The notes: generated by a model not told the origin, from the sequence alone. A stretch of DNA of 64,000 nucleotides from Pseudoxanthomonas beigongshangi (GCF_016820515.1 NZ_JADHDV010000005.1:149340-213339); one strand, 5' to 3'; positions 1 through 9,156 are shown, counted from the first letter of the stretch. Program-made: numbers and translations.

Positions 1-1
1 C

Positions 2-130
2 TGGCTGCTGCCCTTCGTCTGCGCGTCCGGCGTGCTGCTGCTGTTCGCCACCCTGCATCTGGCGCGCGGCGTGGGCAAGGTGCACGGCTGGCTCGCCAAG
101 CAGTTGCTGGTGCGCACGCCGGTGGTGTGA
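2..130 (+). CDS. C-terminal end of a membrane protein, possibly sensor-domain family
   Basis: Only the last 42 codons are in the window; the frame is open from base 2 and stops at TGA 128-130. The peptide starts WLLPFVCASGVLLLFATLHL, a hydrophobic segment that fits one membrane helix, then a short basic tail (KVHGWLAKQLLVR). The LHLARGxGxxHGxLAKxLL pattern resembles the end of bacterial putative-sensor membrane domains, but this is recalled by eye from a short fragment. A strong terminator follows 31 bases after the stop, so this is the last gene of its operon. Confidence 0.4.
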   Translation, partial: WLLPFVCASGVLLLFATLHLARGVGKVHGWLAKQLLVRTPVV

Positions 131-161
131 GCCCACCCGGTTCCTGCCGCAAATGCAGAAA

Positions 162-190
162 GGGGCCCGCATCGCGCGGGCCCTTTTTTT
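162..190 (+). terminator. Rho-independent terminator
   Basis: An 8-bp stem GGGCCCGC / GCGGGCCC with a 5-base loop is followed directly by seven T. It ends the plus-strand operon whose tail opens the window and separates it from the convergent minus-strand gene that ends at 213. Confidence 0.85.
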
Positions 191-212
191 CGGTCGAATG
201 CGGCGCGCGCTG

Positions 213-2357
213 TCAGTTCGCGGGCATCAGCCGGTCAATCAGGAAACTCATCCGCAGCGCCATCAGTTCCGGATTGCGCAGGGCATCGCTGACCCCATGT
301 CCACCTTCCTCGTCCTCGTAGAAGTAGGTGGTGGCGCCGGCATCGGCCAGCCGGTGGGCGAGCTTGCGCGCATGGCCGGGACCGACCCGGTTGTCCTCGG
401 TCGAGATGGTGACCAGGAACGGCGGATAGCGCGTGCCCGGGCGGACATTCTGGTACGGCGAATACTTGAGCATCGCGGCGAGCTGTTCCGGCACGTCGGG
501 GTTGCCGTACTCGTTCATCCATGCCGCACCCATGCCCATGTGGCGCATCCGCACCAGATCGGTCAGCGGCACGTCGCTGACCACCGCCGCGAACAGGTCC
601 GGCCGCTGCGTGCCCAGCGTCGCGGTGAGCAGGCCGCCGTTGGACATGCCGAAGATGCCGATCCGGTCCGGCGCGGTGAAGCCGCTGCGGATCAGGTGCT
701 CGGTGACGGCGATGAAATCGTCGTACGAGTTCTGCCGCTTCTCGCGGATCGCGGCGGTGTGCCAGGCCGCGCCGCGCTCGCCGCCACCGCGCATCGCCGG
801 AATCGCCAGCGAACCGCCGCGTTCCAGCCACAGTTTCAGGGCCGGACCACCGACGATGGCGTCGAAGTAACCCGGACGCACCGAGATGCCGAAGGCGCCG
901 TAGCCGGTCATCAGCAGCGGCTGGGGGCCGGGCTTGGGATGGCGCGGTTTCAGCAGGAAATAGTCGACCGAGGTGCCGTCGCGCGAGGTGGCCGAACCGA
1001 TTTCGGTGGTGAAACCGGCGCCGTCCATCAGCACCGGATCCTGGGCCAGCAGGCGCCGCGGCTCATCGTCGCGCAGCAGGTACTGGCTGCGGGGGGTGAC
1101 GAAACCGGCGACCGAGATTGCCAGTTCGCGGCGGTCACGCTCGTCCGCGCGCAGGCTCACGGTGTCGCCGGCCGCCACGTCCAATACCTTGCGGGTGGTC
1201 CAGCGGCCATCGCCGTCGTCGTCGCGCGCGGCGACCACGCGCTGGCGCAAGTGCTGGTTGATGATCAGGAACACTTCGTCGCGCGTGGCCGCCAGCCCGC
1301 CGAAGCCGGCATCGACAAACTCGTCCGCCGCCGGCACGTATACCGCCGACACGCGCTTGCCTTCCGGCGTGGCGGGATCCGCGTCATAGGCGATCACGGT
1401 TTCGGCGCGATACGGCTGGCCCTCGATGGTCGCGTCCTTGGCCAGTTGGACCACGATGTGGCGCGCGGAGGTCGCCAGCACGCCGAACGGCTTGATCGCC
1501 TGCGGCAGCGGCAACGTGCGGGACGCGCCGCTGGCATCGACCAGGCTGACTTCGAAGGTCGAATAGTCGATCGCGCGGGTCAGTACGGCCTGCACGCGGT
1601 CGGTTCCGACGGTGGTGGCCTGCACGATCGCATCGCCCGGCTGGCCCTGGAACGCCGGCTTCACGTCCGCCAGCGCCTGGCCGCGCTTCCACAGGCCGAA
1701 CGCGGCCGGCCAGCCGGCCAGCGATTTCGGCTGATCGCCCAGCGTGTGGCCGACCAGCACTTGATCCGCGCTCATCCACTCGGCGAACGCGCGCGACTTG
1801 CCGACCCGGAAGCCGCCATCGACGAAGCGCGCGGTGGCGAGATCGAATTCGCGGATTTCCACCTCGTCGCCACCACCGGGCGAGAGCCGCAGCAGGCAGC
1901 GCGCGTACTCCGGCGCCAGGCAACTGGAGCCGAAGCTGTAGACCTGCAGTTCGAACGGAATGCCTTCGCGCTTGCGCAACTCGGCCACGTCCAGCACGAT
2001 CTTCCACTCGCCGGCCACGCCTTGCGCGTCGCGTGCGGCGGTCTGCAGCAGGCCATAGGGATGCGCGGCGTCGCGATACAGGCGCACCGCGCGTTCGCCC
2101 AGCAGGTACTGGTCCGGTTCGGCCGGCGCCTGCGCCAGCGCCGAGCCGAGTTCGCGGCTGACGGTGGCATGCGAGGGTAGCGCGCCCAGGCGCGCGCGCG
2201 CCTGGGCGGTGGCCTGGCGGGCCCAGGCCAAGGCCTGGGCCCCGTGCGGATCTTCCAGCCATTGCAGCGCGTCGGCATCGGCGGCGCGGGATGCCGCGGG
2301 CAGGCAAAGCGCGAGGCCCAGCGCGAGCGCGGGCAGCATTCGTTGCGTGAACGTCAT
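213..2357 (-). CDS. Secreted prolyl oligopeptidase, family S9A
   Basis: A 714-residue serine peptidase. The N-terminus (MTFTQRMLPALALGLALCLPAASRA) is a Sec signal peptide, so the enzyme should act in the periplasm or outside. The start of the mature part, QWLEDPHG with WARQ nearby, is the usual prolyl-oligopeptidase opening, followed by the beta-propeller region. The C-terminal hydrolase domain has GMSNGG with Ser572, the TEDNRVGP loop with Asp655 and GGHG with His687, a complete triad. The start is the ATG at 2357 with a GGAG box 9 bases upstream; the longer open frame reaching back to 4655 is accidental. It lies 47 bases behind the TonB receptor and is probably the last gene of the sigma/anti-sigma/receptor operon, which suggests it cleaves a peptide imported by those receptors. 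Related S9 enzymes open lasso peptides in loci with this layout, but that function is only a hypothesis here. Confidence 0.9.
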   Translation of the reverse strand: MTFTQRMLPALALGLALCLPAASRAADADALQWLEDPHGAQALAWARQATAQARARLGALPSHATVSRELGSALAQAPAEPDQYLLGERAVRLYRDAAHPYGLLQTAARDAQGVAGEWKIVLDVAELRKREGIPFELQVYSFGSSCLAPEYARCLLRLSPGGGDEVEIREFDLATARFVDGGFRVGKSRAFAEWMSADQVLVGHTLGDQPKSLAGWPAAFGLWKRGQALADVKPAFQGQPGDAIVQATTVGTDRVQAVLTRAIDYSTFEVSLVDASGASRTLPLPQAIKPFGVLATSARHIVVQLAKDATIEGQPYRAETVIAYDADPATPEGKRVSAVYVPAADEFVDAGFGGLAATRDEVFLIINQHLRQRVVAARDDDGDGRWTTRKVLDVAAGDTVSLRADERDRRELAISVAGFVTPRSQYLLRDDEPRRLLAQDPVLMDGAGFTTEIGSATSRDGTSVDYFLLKPRHPKPGPQPLLMTGYGAFGISVRPGYFDAIVGGPALKLWLERGGSLAIPAMRGGGERGAAWHTAAIREKRQNSYDDFIAVTEHLIRSGFTAPDRIGIFGMSNGGLLTATLGTQRPDLFAAVVSDVPLTDLVRMRHMGMGAAWMNEYGNPDVPEQLAAMLKYSPYQNVRPGTRYPPFLVTISTEDNRVGPGHARKLAHRLADAGATTYFYEDEEGGHGVSDALRNPELMALRMSFLIDRLMPAN

Positions 2358-2404
2358 GGGATCGGATCTCCGGTGAGCGAGTGTGTGATGGGGAATGGGG
2401 CGCA

Positions 2405-4543
2405 TCAATAGTCGTAGCGGAACAACACGCCGAAGGTGCGCGGCTGCGGGCGATTGGATGCACCGAGTCGGATCAGATTTCCGTCCGAATCGAACTCGCT
2501 CGCGCCGCGCGCGTTGATCGCGCCGTCCTCGTCGGTCAGGTTGTTGCCATACAGGTACACGCCCCAGCCGGCGGGCGATTCCAGGCCGATGCGCGCGCCG
2601 GCCAGGGTCAGGGCGTCGCCCGGCGTGCCGGCGGTCAGCGCGGTTTCGCGCGCGGAGTCGTGGTGCACGTTGACCGAGGCCACGCCGCGCAGGTTCGCGC
2701 CGACGTCCCAGTTGTAGGCGGCCGAGGCATTCAGGCTGGTTTTGGGTACGTTGTAGACCGCGGTGCCGCGATGCAACGGCGTGCCGGGCACGTCGGCCGA
2801 GTAGGTCGCATCGACCCAACTGCCTCCGAACTGCAGGGTCAACGCGCGGACCGGGTTGTAGGTCACGCTCAGTTCGACACCCTTGTTGCGGGTGCCGTCG
2901 GAGTTGGTCAGGCCGTTGATCTCCGGCGTGATCGGCACGCGCACCGCGACGCCCTCCCAGTCGCTGTAGAAGACCGCGCCTTCCAGCAGCAACTTGCCAT
3001 CGGCCAGCACCGACTTGGCGCCCAGTTCGTAGGTCCAGATCGAGTCGGCGGAGATCTGCGAGGGCAGGTCCACACCGTACTGTTCGGCCAGCTTGATGGA
3101 TCCGATCGGCTGCAACTGTCCGGAACGGAATCCGCGCGCGGCCGAGGCATAGAAGGTAGTGCTGTCCGACGGCTTGTAGGACAGGCTCAAGCGCGGATTC
3201 CAGCTGTCGAAGGTGGCGTTGAGCGTGGACACGCTGCCATCGGAAGCCGCGTCGGCGGCGTCCACCTTGTCCTTGAAGTAGCGCAGGCCGGCGGTCACCG
3301 CCCAGGCCGGATTGGGCAGCTTGAGCGTGGCCTCGCCGAAGATCGCGTGGGCGTCGTTGGTCTGGCGCGAGTTGCTGGTCACGATGCCGGGAATGTCCAG
3401 CACATCCGCGCGTTCGGCCTTGCGCAGGTAATAGCCGACCGTCCAGTCCAGCCGGTGCTCGCCGGTCGAGGCCCAGCGCAGTTCGTGGGTGCGCACGCCG
3501 ATGTCGATCGCCGCGTCCAGCGGAATGCCTGCCGCCAGCTCGCCGGTCTGCGGATAGCTGAGGTTGCCGTCGGAGAAGGTGTAGACGATCTGCGAGGCGT
3601 CCAGTTCGTAGGTGCTGGTCAGGCTGGCCGAGTCCCATTCGTTGTGGCTGGCCAGGAACGAGTTGTTGGTGCCGTCGTCGTAGGCGCTGTTGCTGGCGGC
3701 CTCGGAATCGGAGCGGTACTTCCAGTAGGCGAGATCGATGTTCCAGCGCTCGGTCGGTGCGAAGCGGACCTTGGCGCGCCAGGTGCGGATGTCGTTGTCG
3801 TTGACGTTCTTCGCGCCGGTGTTGGTGTTGTCGATCCAGCCGGGCGTGCGCTCGTCGGTGATGGCCAGGCGCAGGGCCAGGCGATCGTCCACCAGCGGGA
3901 TGTTCACGTAGGCCTTGGCGCCGCGGCCATCGCCGCCGCCGCTCACGCGCGAACCATCCAGTTCCACCCCGGCGCCGAAACGGTTGAATTCCGGCTTGCG
4001 GGTGAGGATGCGCACTGTGCCGCCCATCGATCCCTCGCCGAACAGCGTGCCCTGCGGACCCTTGAGGATTTCCACCCGGTCGATGTCGAAGGATCGCGTG
4101 TCCGGATACCAGGGCACGGTCACGCCGGTGAACGGCGTCTCGTCGACGTAGTAACCATTGTCGTTGCCGCCCAGCGAACTGGAAACGCCACGGATCTGCA
4201 CCTGGGTGAAGGCACCGCCGGTGTCGATGGAGGAAGCGCCAGGGGTGATGTTGATGACGTCCACCACGTTGCGCAGGCCCATCGCATCGATCTGCTCGCC
4301 GGTCACCGCGGTGATGGCAATCGGCACGTCGATCTGGCGCTCGTCGCGCTTGCGCGCGGTGACCGTGACCGCGCCCAGATCGACGGCATCGGAGGCTTGC
4401 GCCGACGCCTGCCCATCGGGCGTTGCGGTGGCCTGCTGGGCATGGACAGGCGCGCCGATCAGCGACAGCAGGATCGCGGCGGCCAGATGGTTGCGGATCG
4501 GAGAAACGGGACGCGACGTGACACGTGGCTTCGTGGACGACAT
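2405..4543 (-). CDS. TonB-dependent outer membrane receptor, no STN domain
   Basis: A 712-residue outer membrane transporter. The start at 4543 gives MSSTKPRVTSRP followed by a hydrophobic core and a cleavage site near APVHAQQA, with GGAG upstream. The plug domain runs from about residue 50 to 180 (VTVTARKRDERQIDVPIAI, QVQIRG, GTLFGEGSMGGTVRI) and the beta-barrel fills the rest, ending in the aromatic FRYDY typical of barrel insertion. It is clearly a paralogue of the receptor directly upstream: both carry QVQIRG, GGNDNGYY and FTGVTVPW at matching places. It lacks the N-terminal STN domain that its neighbour has, so it should transport but not signal. The substrate cannot be read from sequence; the linked peptidase favours a peptide. 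Confidence 0.92.
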   Translation of the reverse strand: MSSTKPRVTSRPVSPIRNHLAAAILLSLIGAPVHAQQATATPDGQASAQASDAVDLGAVTVTARKRDERQIDVPIAITAVTGEQIDAMGLRNVVDVINITPGASSIDTGGAFTQVQIRGVSSSLGGNDNGYYVDETPFTGVTVPWYPDTRSFDIDRVEILKGPQGTLFGEGSMGGTVRILTRKPEFNRFGAGVELDGSRVSGGGDGRGAKAYVNIPLVDDRLALRLAITDERTPGWIDNTNTGAKNVNDNDIRTWRAKVRFAPTERWNIDLAYWKYRSDSEAASNSAYDDGTNNSFLASHNEWDSASLTSTYELDASQIVYTFSDGNLSYPQTGELAAGIPLDAAIDIGVRTHELRWASTGEHRLDWTVGYYLRKAERADVLDIPGIVTSNSRQTNDAHAIFGEATLKLPNPAWAVTAGLRYFKDKVDAADAASDGSVSTLNATFDSWNPRLSLSYKPSDSTTFYASAARGFRSGQLQPIGSIKLAEQYGVDLPSQISADSIWTYELGAKSVLADGKLLLEGAVFYSDWEGVAVRVPITPEINGLTNSDGTRNKGVELSVTYNPVRALTLQFGGSWVDATYSADVPGTPLHRGTAVYNVPKTSLNASAAYNWDVGANLRGVASVNVHHDSARETALTAGTPGDALTLAGARIGLESPAGWGVYLYGNNLTDEDGAINARGASEFDSDGNLIRLGASNRPQPRTFGVLFRYDY

Positions 4544-4679
4544 GGATGGACTCCGGTTGATGACGGTCGGAAGGCCGGCATGCGCGGATATCCCCCCGCG
4601 CCCGCCGGTCACTCGATGCCATGACGAACCGGTGCAACAAAAGTGAAATGGGCACGGCGCGCAGGCGCCGGCGGCAGGA

Positions 4680-7046
4680 TCAGAAGCGGTAGTGCAGTTC
4701 CATGCCGTAGCTGCGAGGACGCAGGCGGGTGGCATTGCCGTACGGGGCGCGGCCATCCACCGCGCCCTGTTCGTCGAGCAGGTTGTCCGCGTACAGATAG
4801 CTGCTCCATCCGCGCGCGGACTCCAGGCCCAGGCGCAGGCCCAGATCCAGGATCGCGTCGCCTTCGTCGCCTTCGACCAGGCCGGTCTGGCGGCGCGAGT
4901 GGTAGCTGGCGCGGCTGGCCGCGGTCAGGTTCATGTCCGGTCCAACCGGCCAGGCATAGGTGGCGGTGCCCGAGAGACTGGTGCGGGGCACGTTGTAGAT
5001 CTGGGTGCCACGGCGCAGCGGCGTGCCCGGCACGTCGGCGGCATAGTGGGCGTCCAGCCAGGTCGCGCCCAATTCCAGCCGCAGTTGCGCCGCGGGCGCG
5101 TAGCTCATCCCCAGTTCCACGCCCCGCACGATCGCGCCGTTCGAATTGATCAACCCGTTGTGGGTGCCGTCGATCGGAACCCGCACCGGCAGATCATGCC
5201 AACGGGTGTGGAACGCAGCGCCCTGCACCAGCAGGCGGCCACCGGCGGTGATCTGCTTGAGTCCGATTTCGTAGGACACCAGCGAATCGGGTGGCAGCGT
5301 GGAGGGCAGGGTGATCCCGGCGGCGAGCGCGGCGGCCTGCGAGTCGGCCGGCTGCAACTGACCCGAGCGGAATCCGCCGGCGACGCTGGCATAAACCGTG
5401 CGTTGATCCGAGAACCGCCGGTTGACGCTCATCCGCGGCGTGAGCCGATGGAAGGTCGAGCGCAGGCGCGTGTCGCGTGTCGAGGACAGTGCCGTTCCGT
5501 TGACCTCGTCGGTGAAGTAGCGCAATCCGGCGGTGGTCGACCAGGCGGAATCCCGGGGTGTCAGCGTGAGTTCGCCGAACAATGCGTCCGCACGGTTGGA
5601 CTGCCGGGCCACCGCGTATTCGCCATCGACGAACAGCGCATCGCGACGCAGTGCTTCGCGATGCGAATAGCCGACGATCCACTCCAGCGGGCCGGCACCG
5701 TGCGAGCTCCAGCGCAGCTCCGTGCTGTCCACGTCGATGTCGAGGGTTCCCCGGAGCGTGGACGTCGGCGTGAGCATCCCGTCGATCACGTATTCGAGCC
5801 GGGCATCCGACACCACCAGCAACAGCCGCGAGGCGGGCAGTTCCAGGCTGCTGTTGATGCTGTTGGCGCGCCAGCGGGACCGCGTGTCCTGATAGGCGTT
5901 GGTCTGCAGGACATCGGTGGCCGCGTAGCCGCCGCCCTCGGCAAGGGTGGTGGAACCGATGTGGCTGAAATCGGTCATCCAGGTGTCGCTGGCCGACCAG
6001 CGCAGGCGCGCGCGCCGGGTGGTGACGCGCTGCGGATTGATGTCGCGCCCGCCGTCGGGCGTGTCCACCCAGCCGGCCAGCGTTTCGCGGGTGGCGACCA
6101 GGCGCAGGCCGAGCCTGTCCGGCACCAGCGGCAGGTTGGCCATCGCCTTACCCATGCCGCCGTCGGCGCCGCCTTCGGTGCTGGACGCTCCCACTTGCAC
6201 AGCGGCGGAAAACCGATCCAGTTCCGGCGCGCGGGTGAGGATGCGCACGGTGCCGCCCATCGAGCCTTCGCCGAACAGCGTGCCCTGTGGGCCCTTCAAC
6301 ACTTCCACCCGTTCCAGATCGAACGCGCGCGTGTCCGGATGCCACGGCACGGTGACGCCGGTGAAGGGAATGTCGTCCAGGTAGTAGCCGTTGTCGTTGC
6401 CGCCCAATGAGCTGGAGATGCCGCGGATCTGCACCTGGGTGAAGGCGGCGCCGGCGTCGACCGCGGCCACGCCGGGCGTCAGCCGCAGTACGTCGGTGGC
6501 GTTCTGCAGGCCCAGCGCCTCGATGCGTTCACCCGCGTGCACCGACAATCCCATCGGCACGTCCATCCAGCGCTCGTCGCGCTTGCGCGCCGACACCACC
6601 AGCGGCGCCAGGGTACGGGTGGGCGCGACCAGCGCGATCGGCTGCGGCGCGGGTTGTTCCGCGCGTGCCGGTGCGCGCGGCGACACGGTGATCACCCCGC
6701 CTTCCACGCTGAAAGCGTAGCCACTGCCTTCCAGCAGGCGTTCCAGCGCCGCCTCCACCGTCATTACCCCGCTGACCCCGGGGCTGCGGCGCGCGCCACC
6801 CAGATCACCGACGGCCGCCAGCGGCAGGCCGGCTTGCTGTGAAAAGCTCAGCAGGGCCTCGTCCAGCGGTTGCGCGGGAATACGGAAGGCCACGCGTGGC
6901 GAGGGCGCCGCCCACGCCGACAGGCAGAAGCCCAGCCACAGCAGCGCCAGTCCGCCCCGCCGCCGCCAGCCGGAAAGCTCCGTCCACCACGCCGGCGCCG
7001 GAGGGCGCATGCAATGGCGGACGGTGGCGGCAACGGCGGCTGGCAA
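4680..7046 (-). CDS. TonB-dependent transducer with STN signalling domain
   Basis: A 788-residue receptor of the FecA/FpvA transducer type. A hydrophobic signal region (GGLALLWLGFCLSAWA) is followed by an STN domain at roughly residues 50-110 (FRIPAQPLDEALLSFSQQAG ... VTVEAALERLLEGSGY), the periplasmic module that contacts FecR-like proteins. A plug (DERWMDVPMGL, QVQIRGISSSLGGNDNGYY, GTLFGEGSMGG) and a barrel ending in ELHYRF follow. The longest frame starts at a TTG (7046) with GGAAC upstream; an ATG at 7010 (MRPPAPAWW) is the alternative and leaves the signal intact. The gene begins 15 bases after fecR. Sigma factor, FecR and this receptor together make a complete surface-signalling relay in which ligand binding outside should switch on the locus. 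Confidence 0.9.
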   Translation of the reverse strand: MPAAVAATVRHCMRPPAPAWWTELSGWRRRGGLALLWLGFCLSAWAAPSPRVAFRIPAQPLDEALLSFSQQAGLPLAAVGDLGGARRSPGVSGVMTVEAALERLLEGSGYAFSVEGGVITVSPRAPARAEQPAPQPIALVAPTRTLAPLVVSARKRDERWMDVPMGLSVHAGERIEALGLQNATDVLRLTPGVAAVDAGAAFTQVQIRGISSSLGGNDNGYYLDDIPFTGVTVPWHPDTRAFDLERVEVLKGPQGTLFGEGSMGGTVRILTRAPELDRFSAAVQVGASSTEGGADGGMGKAMANLPLVPDRLGLRLVATRETLAGWVDTPDGGRDINPQRVTTRRARLRWSASDTWMTDFSHIGSTTLAEGGGYAATDVLQTNAYQDTRSRWRANSINSSLELPASRLLLVVSDARLEYVIDGMLTPTSTLRGTLDIDVDSTELRWSSHGAGPLEWIVGYSHREALRRDALFVDGEYAVARQSNRADALFGELTLTPRDSAWSTTAGLRYFTDEVNGTALSSTRDTRLRSTFHRLTPRMSVNRRFSDQRTVYASVAGGFRSGQLQPADSQAAALAAGITLPSTLPPDSLVSYEIGLKQITAGGRLLVQGAAFHTRWHDLPVRVPIDGTHNGLINSNGAIVRGVELGMSYAPAAQLRLELGATWLDAHYAADVPGTPLRRGTQIYNVPRTSLSGTATYAWPVGPDMNLTAASRASYHSRRQTGLVEGDEGDAILDLGLRLGLESARGWSSYLYADNLLDEQGAVDGRAPYGNATRLRPRSYGMELHYRF

Positions 7047-7061
7047 GGACTGTGTTCCGGA

Positions 7062-8153
7062 TCAGGGAGCGCCGTCTCCGGGAGGCACCGCGGGACGCTT
7101 CACCGGATTGTTCTGCGGTTCGTCGCTGGACAGCAAGATCTCGCCTTCGCTGCGCCGGACGTCCAGGTGCAGCGCCTTGGCCAGGCCGTCGATCCAGCGG
7201 TCGATGCTGGCAACCTCCCAGCGCCCGGTGACCTTGAGTTGCCCCAGGGCGGGATCCTGCAGGCGGATCGGGACGCGCGAATATCGGTTGAGATCGGTGA
7301 TCACGCTGTCCAGCGGTTCGCCCTGGTAGACCACGGCGCCTTGCCGCCACGCAGTGGCGAGCGGCGCGTTGACGGCCTGCGGGGGCTGCAGGCCATTGGC
7401 GAGGCTGTAGCGGATCCGCTGGTTGCCGGTGGCCAGGTAGCGGCGAACATGCCCGTCCCCGGCTGCGCTGACCTGGACGCGGCCTTCGTCGACCACCACC
7501 GTCACTTCGCGATCGCCATGTTCGGCCACGCTGAAGCGGGTACCCAGCGCCTGGCTGAGGACGCCTTTGGCATCGACCACGAACGGCCGATCAGGCGCGT
7601 GCGCGACCTGGAAGTAAGCGCGGCCGTTGCGCAGTTCGATGTCGCGCCGGTCAGGGTGGTAGCGGACGCTGACTTCGGACGCCGCATCCAGTTCCAGGAT
7701 CGAACCGTCGGCGAGGGTGATCTGGCGGCGTTCGCCGATGCCGGTGGCGAAGGACTGCGACGGGTCTTCCGGTGCACCGCGCGGGATCAGGAACCAGGCG
7801 AGCGTCACGGCCAACGCCACGCAGGCGGCGCTGGCCCATGCCCAGCCGCGACGCGAGCGGCGACGCAAGGGCCGGGCCGGCGCCGTGACGGGAGGCGCGG
7901 ACTGGGACGGGGAGGTCGCGGGCTGGACGCTGCGCGCGGCCCGCGCGCGCAACACGGTGTCCGAATCCAGCGTTCCCGCCGCTTCCCACAACGCGGCCAG
8001 ATCGTCGAAGGCCGCGGCGTTGGCCGGCGAGGCCATCCAGTCGCACCAGGCTTCCAGTTCCTTCGACGGCACATCCTCTTCCTGCATGCGAAGCAGCCAG
8101 TGGCCGGCCTCGCGCAGGGCCGTCTTGCGCGGCTCCGTGGATGTCGGGTTCAT
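7062..8153 (-). CDS. FecR-like anti-sigma regulator
   Basis: A 363-residue single-pass inner membrane protein. Residues 1-70 form the N-terminal anti-sigma (DUF4880) region with EAGHWLLRMQEEDVPSKELEAW and FDDLAALWEAAG. A membrane helix (WAWASAACVALAVTLAWFLI) lies near residue 120. The periplasmic FecR domain follows (IGERRQITLADGSILELDAA, ALGTRFSVAEHG, VVDEGRVQVS), with a C-terminal STN-like stretch (YSRVPIRLQDPALGQLKVTG). The ATG at 8153 overlaps the stop of the sigma gene by 4 bases (ATGA), so the two are translationally coupled. It should hold the ECF sigma until the STN receptor signals. Confidence 0.93.
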   Translation of the reverse strand: MNPTSTEPRKTALREAGHWLLRMQEEDVPSKELEAWCDWMASPANAAAFDDLAALWEAAGTLDSDTVLRARAARSVQPATSPSQSAPPVTAPARPLRRRSRRGWAWASAACVALAVTLAWFLIPRGAPEDPSQSFATGIGERRQITLADGSILELDAASEVSVRYHPDRRDIELRNGRAYFQVAHAPDRPFVVDAKGVLSQALGTRFSVAEHGDREVTVVVDEGRVQVSAAGDGHVRRYLATGNQRIRYSLANGLQPPQAVNAPLATAWRQGAVVYQGEPLDSVITDLNRYSRVPIRLQDPALGQLKVTGRWEVASIDRWIDGLAKALHLDVRRSEGEILLSSDEPQNNPVKRPAVPPGDGAP

Positions 8154-8725
8154 GATTGTTCTTCCTCCCACTCGTCCGTGATGCCGTCCAGGCGTTCCTG
8201 GCAGTACGTCAGTGCGCGCGCCACATGGATGCGGACCATGCGCTCGGTCAGGCCCAGTACGCCTGCCGCATCGGCAAAGCTCAATTGTTGCACCCTCACC
8301 AGCCGGAAGGCCTCGGCGCAGTTGTACGGCAGCTCCGCCAGCAGGGCGGGCAGCCGTTCCACCAGTTGCGCCGCGTTGGCGGAGCGTTCCGGACTGGTGC
8401 CCGGATCCGGCCACAGGTCCACGCCGTCCGGCGCGGGCTGCTCGGTATGGGCGCGGCGGCGCAGCAGGTCGGTTGCCAGGTTCTGCGCGATCCGGAACAG
8501 GTAGGCCCGGTGGAAACTGATGGTGGTTTCGTTGCCCAGGTTCAGCAGCTTGGCATAGGCCTCCTGCGCGACCTCCCAGGCGTCGTCGTAGGAGCCCAGC
8601 CGCAACTGCAGCATGCGCACCAGCGACTGGTTGAAGTCGCGGACCAGATCCTCGGCGGAGGCGCGCGCGCCGGCCCCGTCGGGGACCGGTGCGCCGGGAG
8701 GCAACTTGTTTCTGGATTCAGCCAT
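8150..8725 (-). CDS. ECF sigma factor, FecI type
   Basis: A 191-residue sigma-70 family factor of extracytoplasmic type. Region 2 lies at about residues 30-100 (SLVRMLQLRLGSYDDAWEVA, AYLFRIAQNLATDLLRRR) and region 4 at about 125-180 (LPYNCAEAFRLVRVQQLSFA, VLGLTERMVRIHVARAL). The start chosen is the ATG at 8725 (MAESRNK); a TTG at 8809 would add 28 proline-rich residues and is less likely. It is the first gene of a minus-strand operon with fecR, two TonB receptors and an oligopeptidase. By analogy with FecI/FecR it should drive transcription of the receptor genes when iron or the ligand signal allows. Which promoter it reads cannot be seen. Confidence 0.93.
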   Translation of the reverse strand: MAESRNKLPPGAPVPDGAGARASAEDLVRDFNQSLVRMLQLRLGSYDDAWEVAQEAYAKLLNLGNETTISFHRAYLFRIAQNLATDLLRRRAHTEQPAPDGVDLWPDPGTSPERSANAAQLVERLPALLAELPYNCAEAFRLVRVQQLSFADAAGVLGLTERMVRIHVARALTYCQERLDGITDEWEEEQS

Positions 8726-8777
8726 GCCGGTAGAGACGAAGCGGGGAGTCGAAAGTGAAATGCCCGGTCCTGGCGGC

Positions 8778-8808
8778 TGTCCCGGCCCGGCCGCACGAGG
8801 CCGGGACA
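8778..8808. promoter_or_regulatory. Strong inverted repeat upstream of the ECF sigma gene
   Basis: Perfect 10-bp arms TGTCCCGGCC and GGCCGGGACA with an 11-base loop lie about 53 bases upstream of the sigma factor start. There is no T-run on either strand, so it is not a plain terminator. It could be an operator or a leader hairpin. The rest of the 430-base gap (8726-9156) between the divergent sigma gene and the small secreted protein shows no convincing coding sequence. Confidence 0.45.
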
Positions 8809-9156
8809 AGCATAGCGGGTGGTCGCGGGCCGGCGCCGTTCACGTACCCGCGGTCCTGGTCCCGGGTGATGGCGCATGGCGGTTCCGGAGGCGGGTTGAC
8901 CGGCGGTGATGGTGGAAGCGGAGGTTTCCCCGCCACGGCATCGATGCATCGCGCACCAACGGTGGCATCGGGATCGGAAAGCAGCGAAGGTCGCCGGGAT
9001 TCCGCGCCGGCGCCCGCGCGGCGGTGTGTGACGCATCCTGCACATCCCTGAATGCAGCCATCCGCCAACTTGGGGCATGGTTAACAGAAGCCGCGTGCGG
9101 GAATGTCTACGGTGTCGGCGCGGTCTTCCGCCGCGAACATCATGGAGATGATTGTT

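Noticed and set aside
153..2180. Long open frame opposite the oligopeptidase gene (and similar long antisense frames opposite most genes)
   Set aside because: High GC makes antisense frames stay open by chance; the product is rich in R, A, G, H and Q without domains, and the other strand carries a complete peptidase.
213..4655. A 1480-residue frame that seems to fuse a receptor-antisense stretch to the oligopeptidase
   Set aside because: The upstream part is a shadow of the receptor gene in another frame; a signal peptide and ribosome site at 2357 mark the true start.
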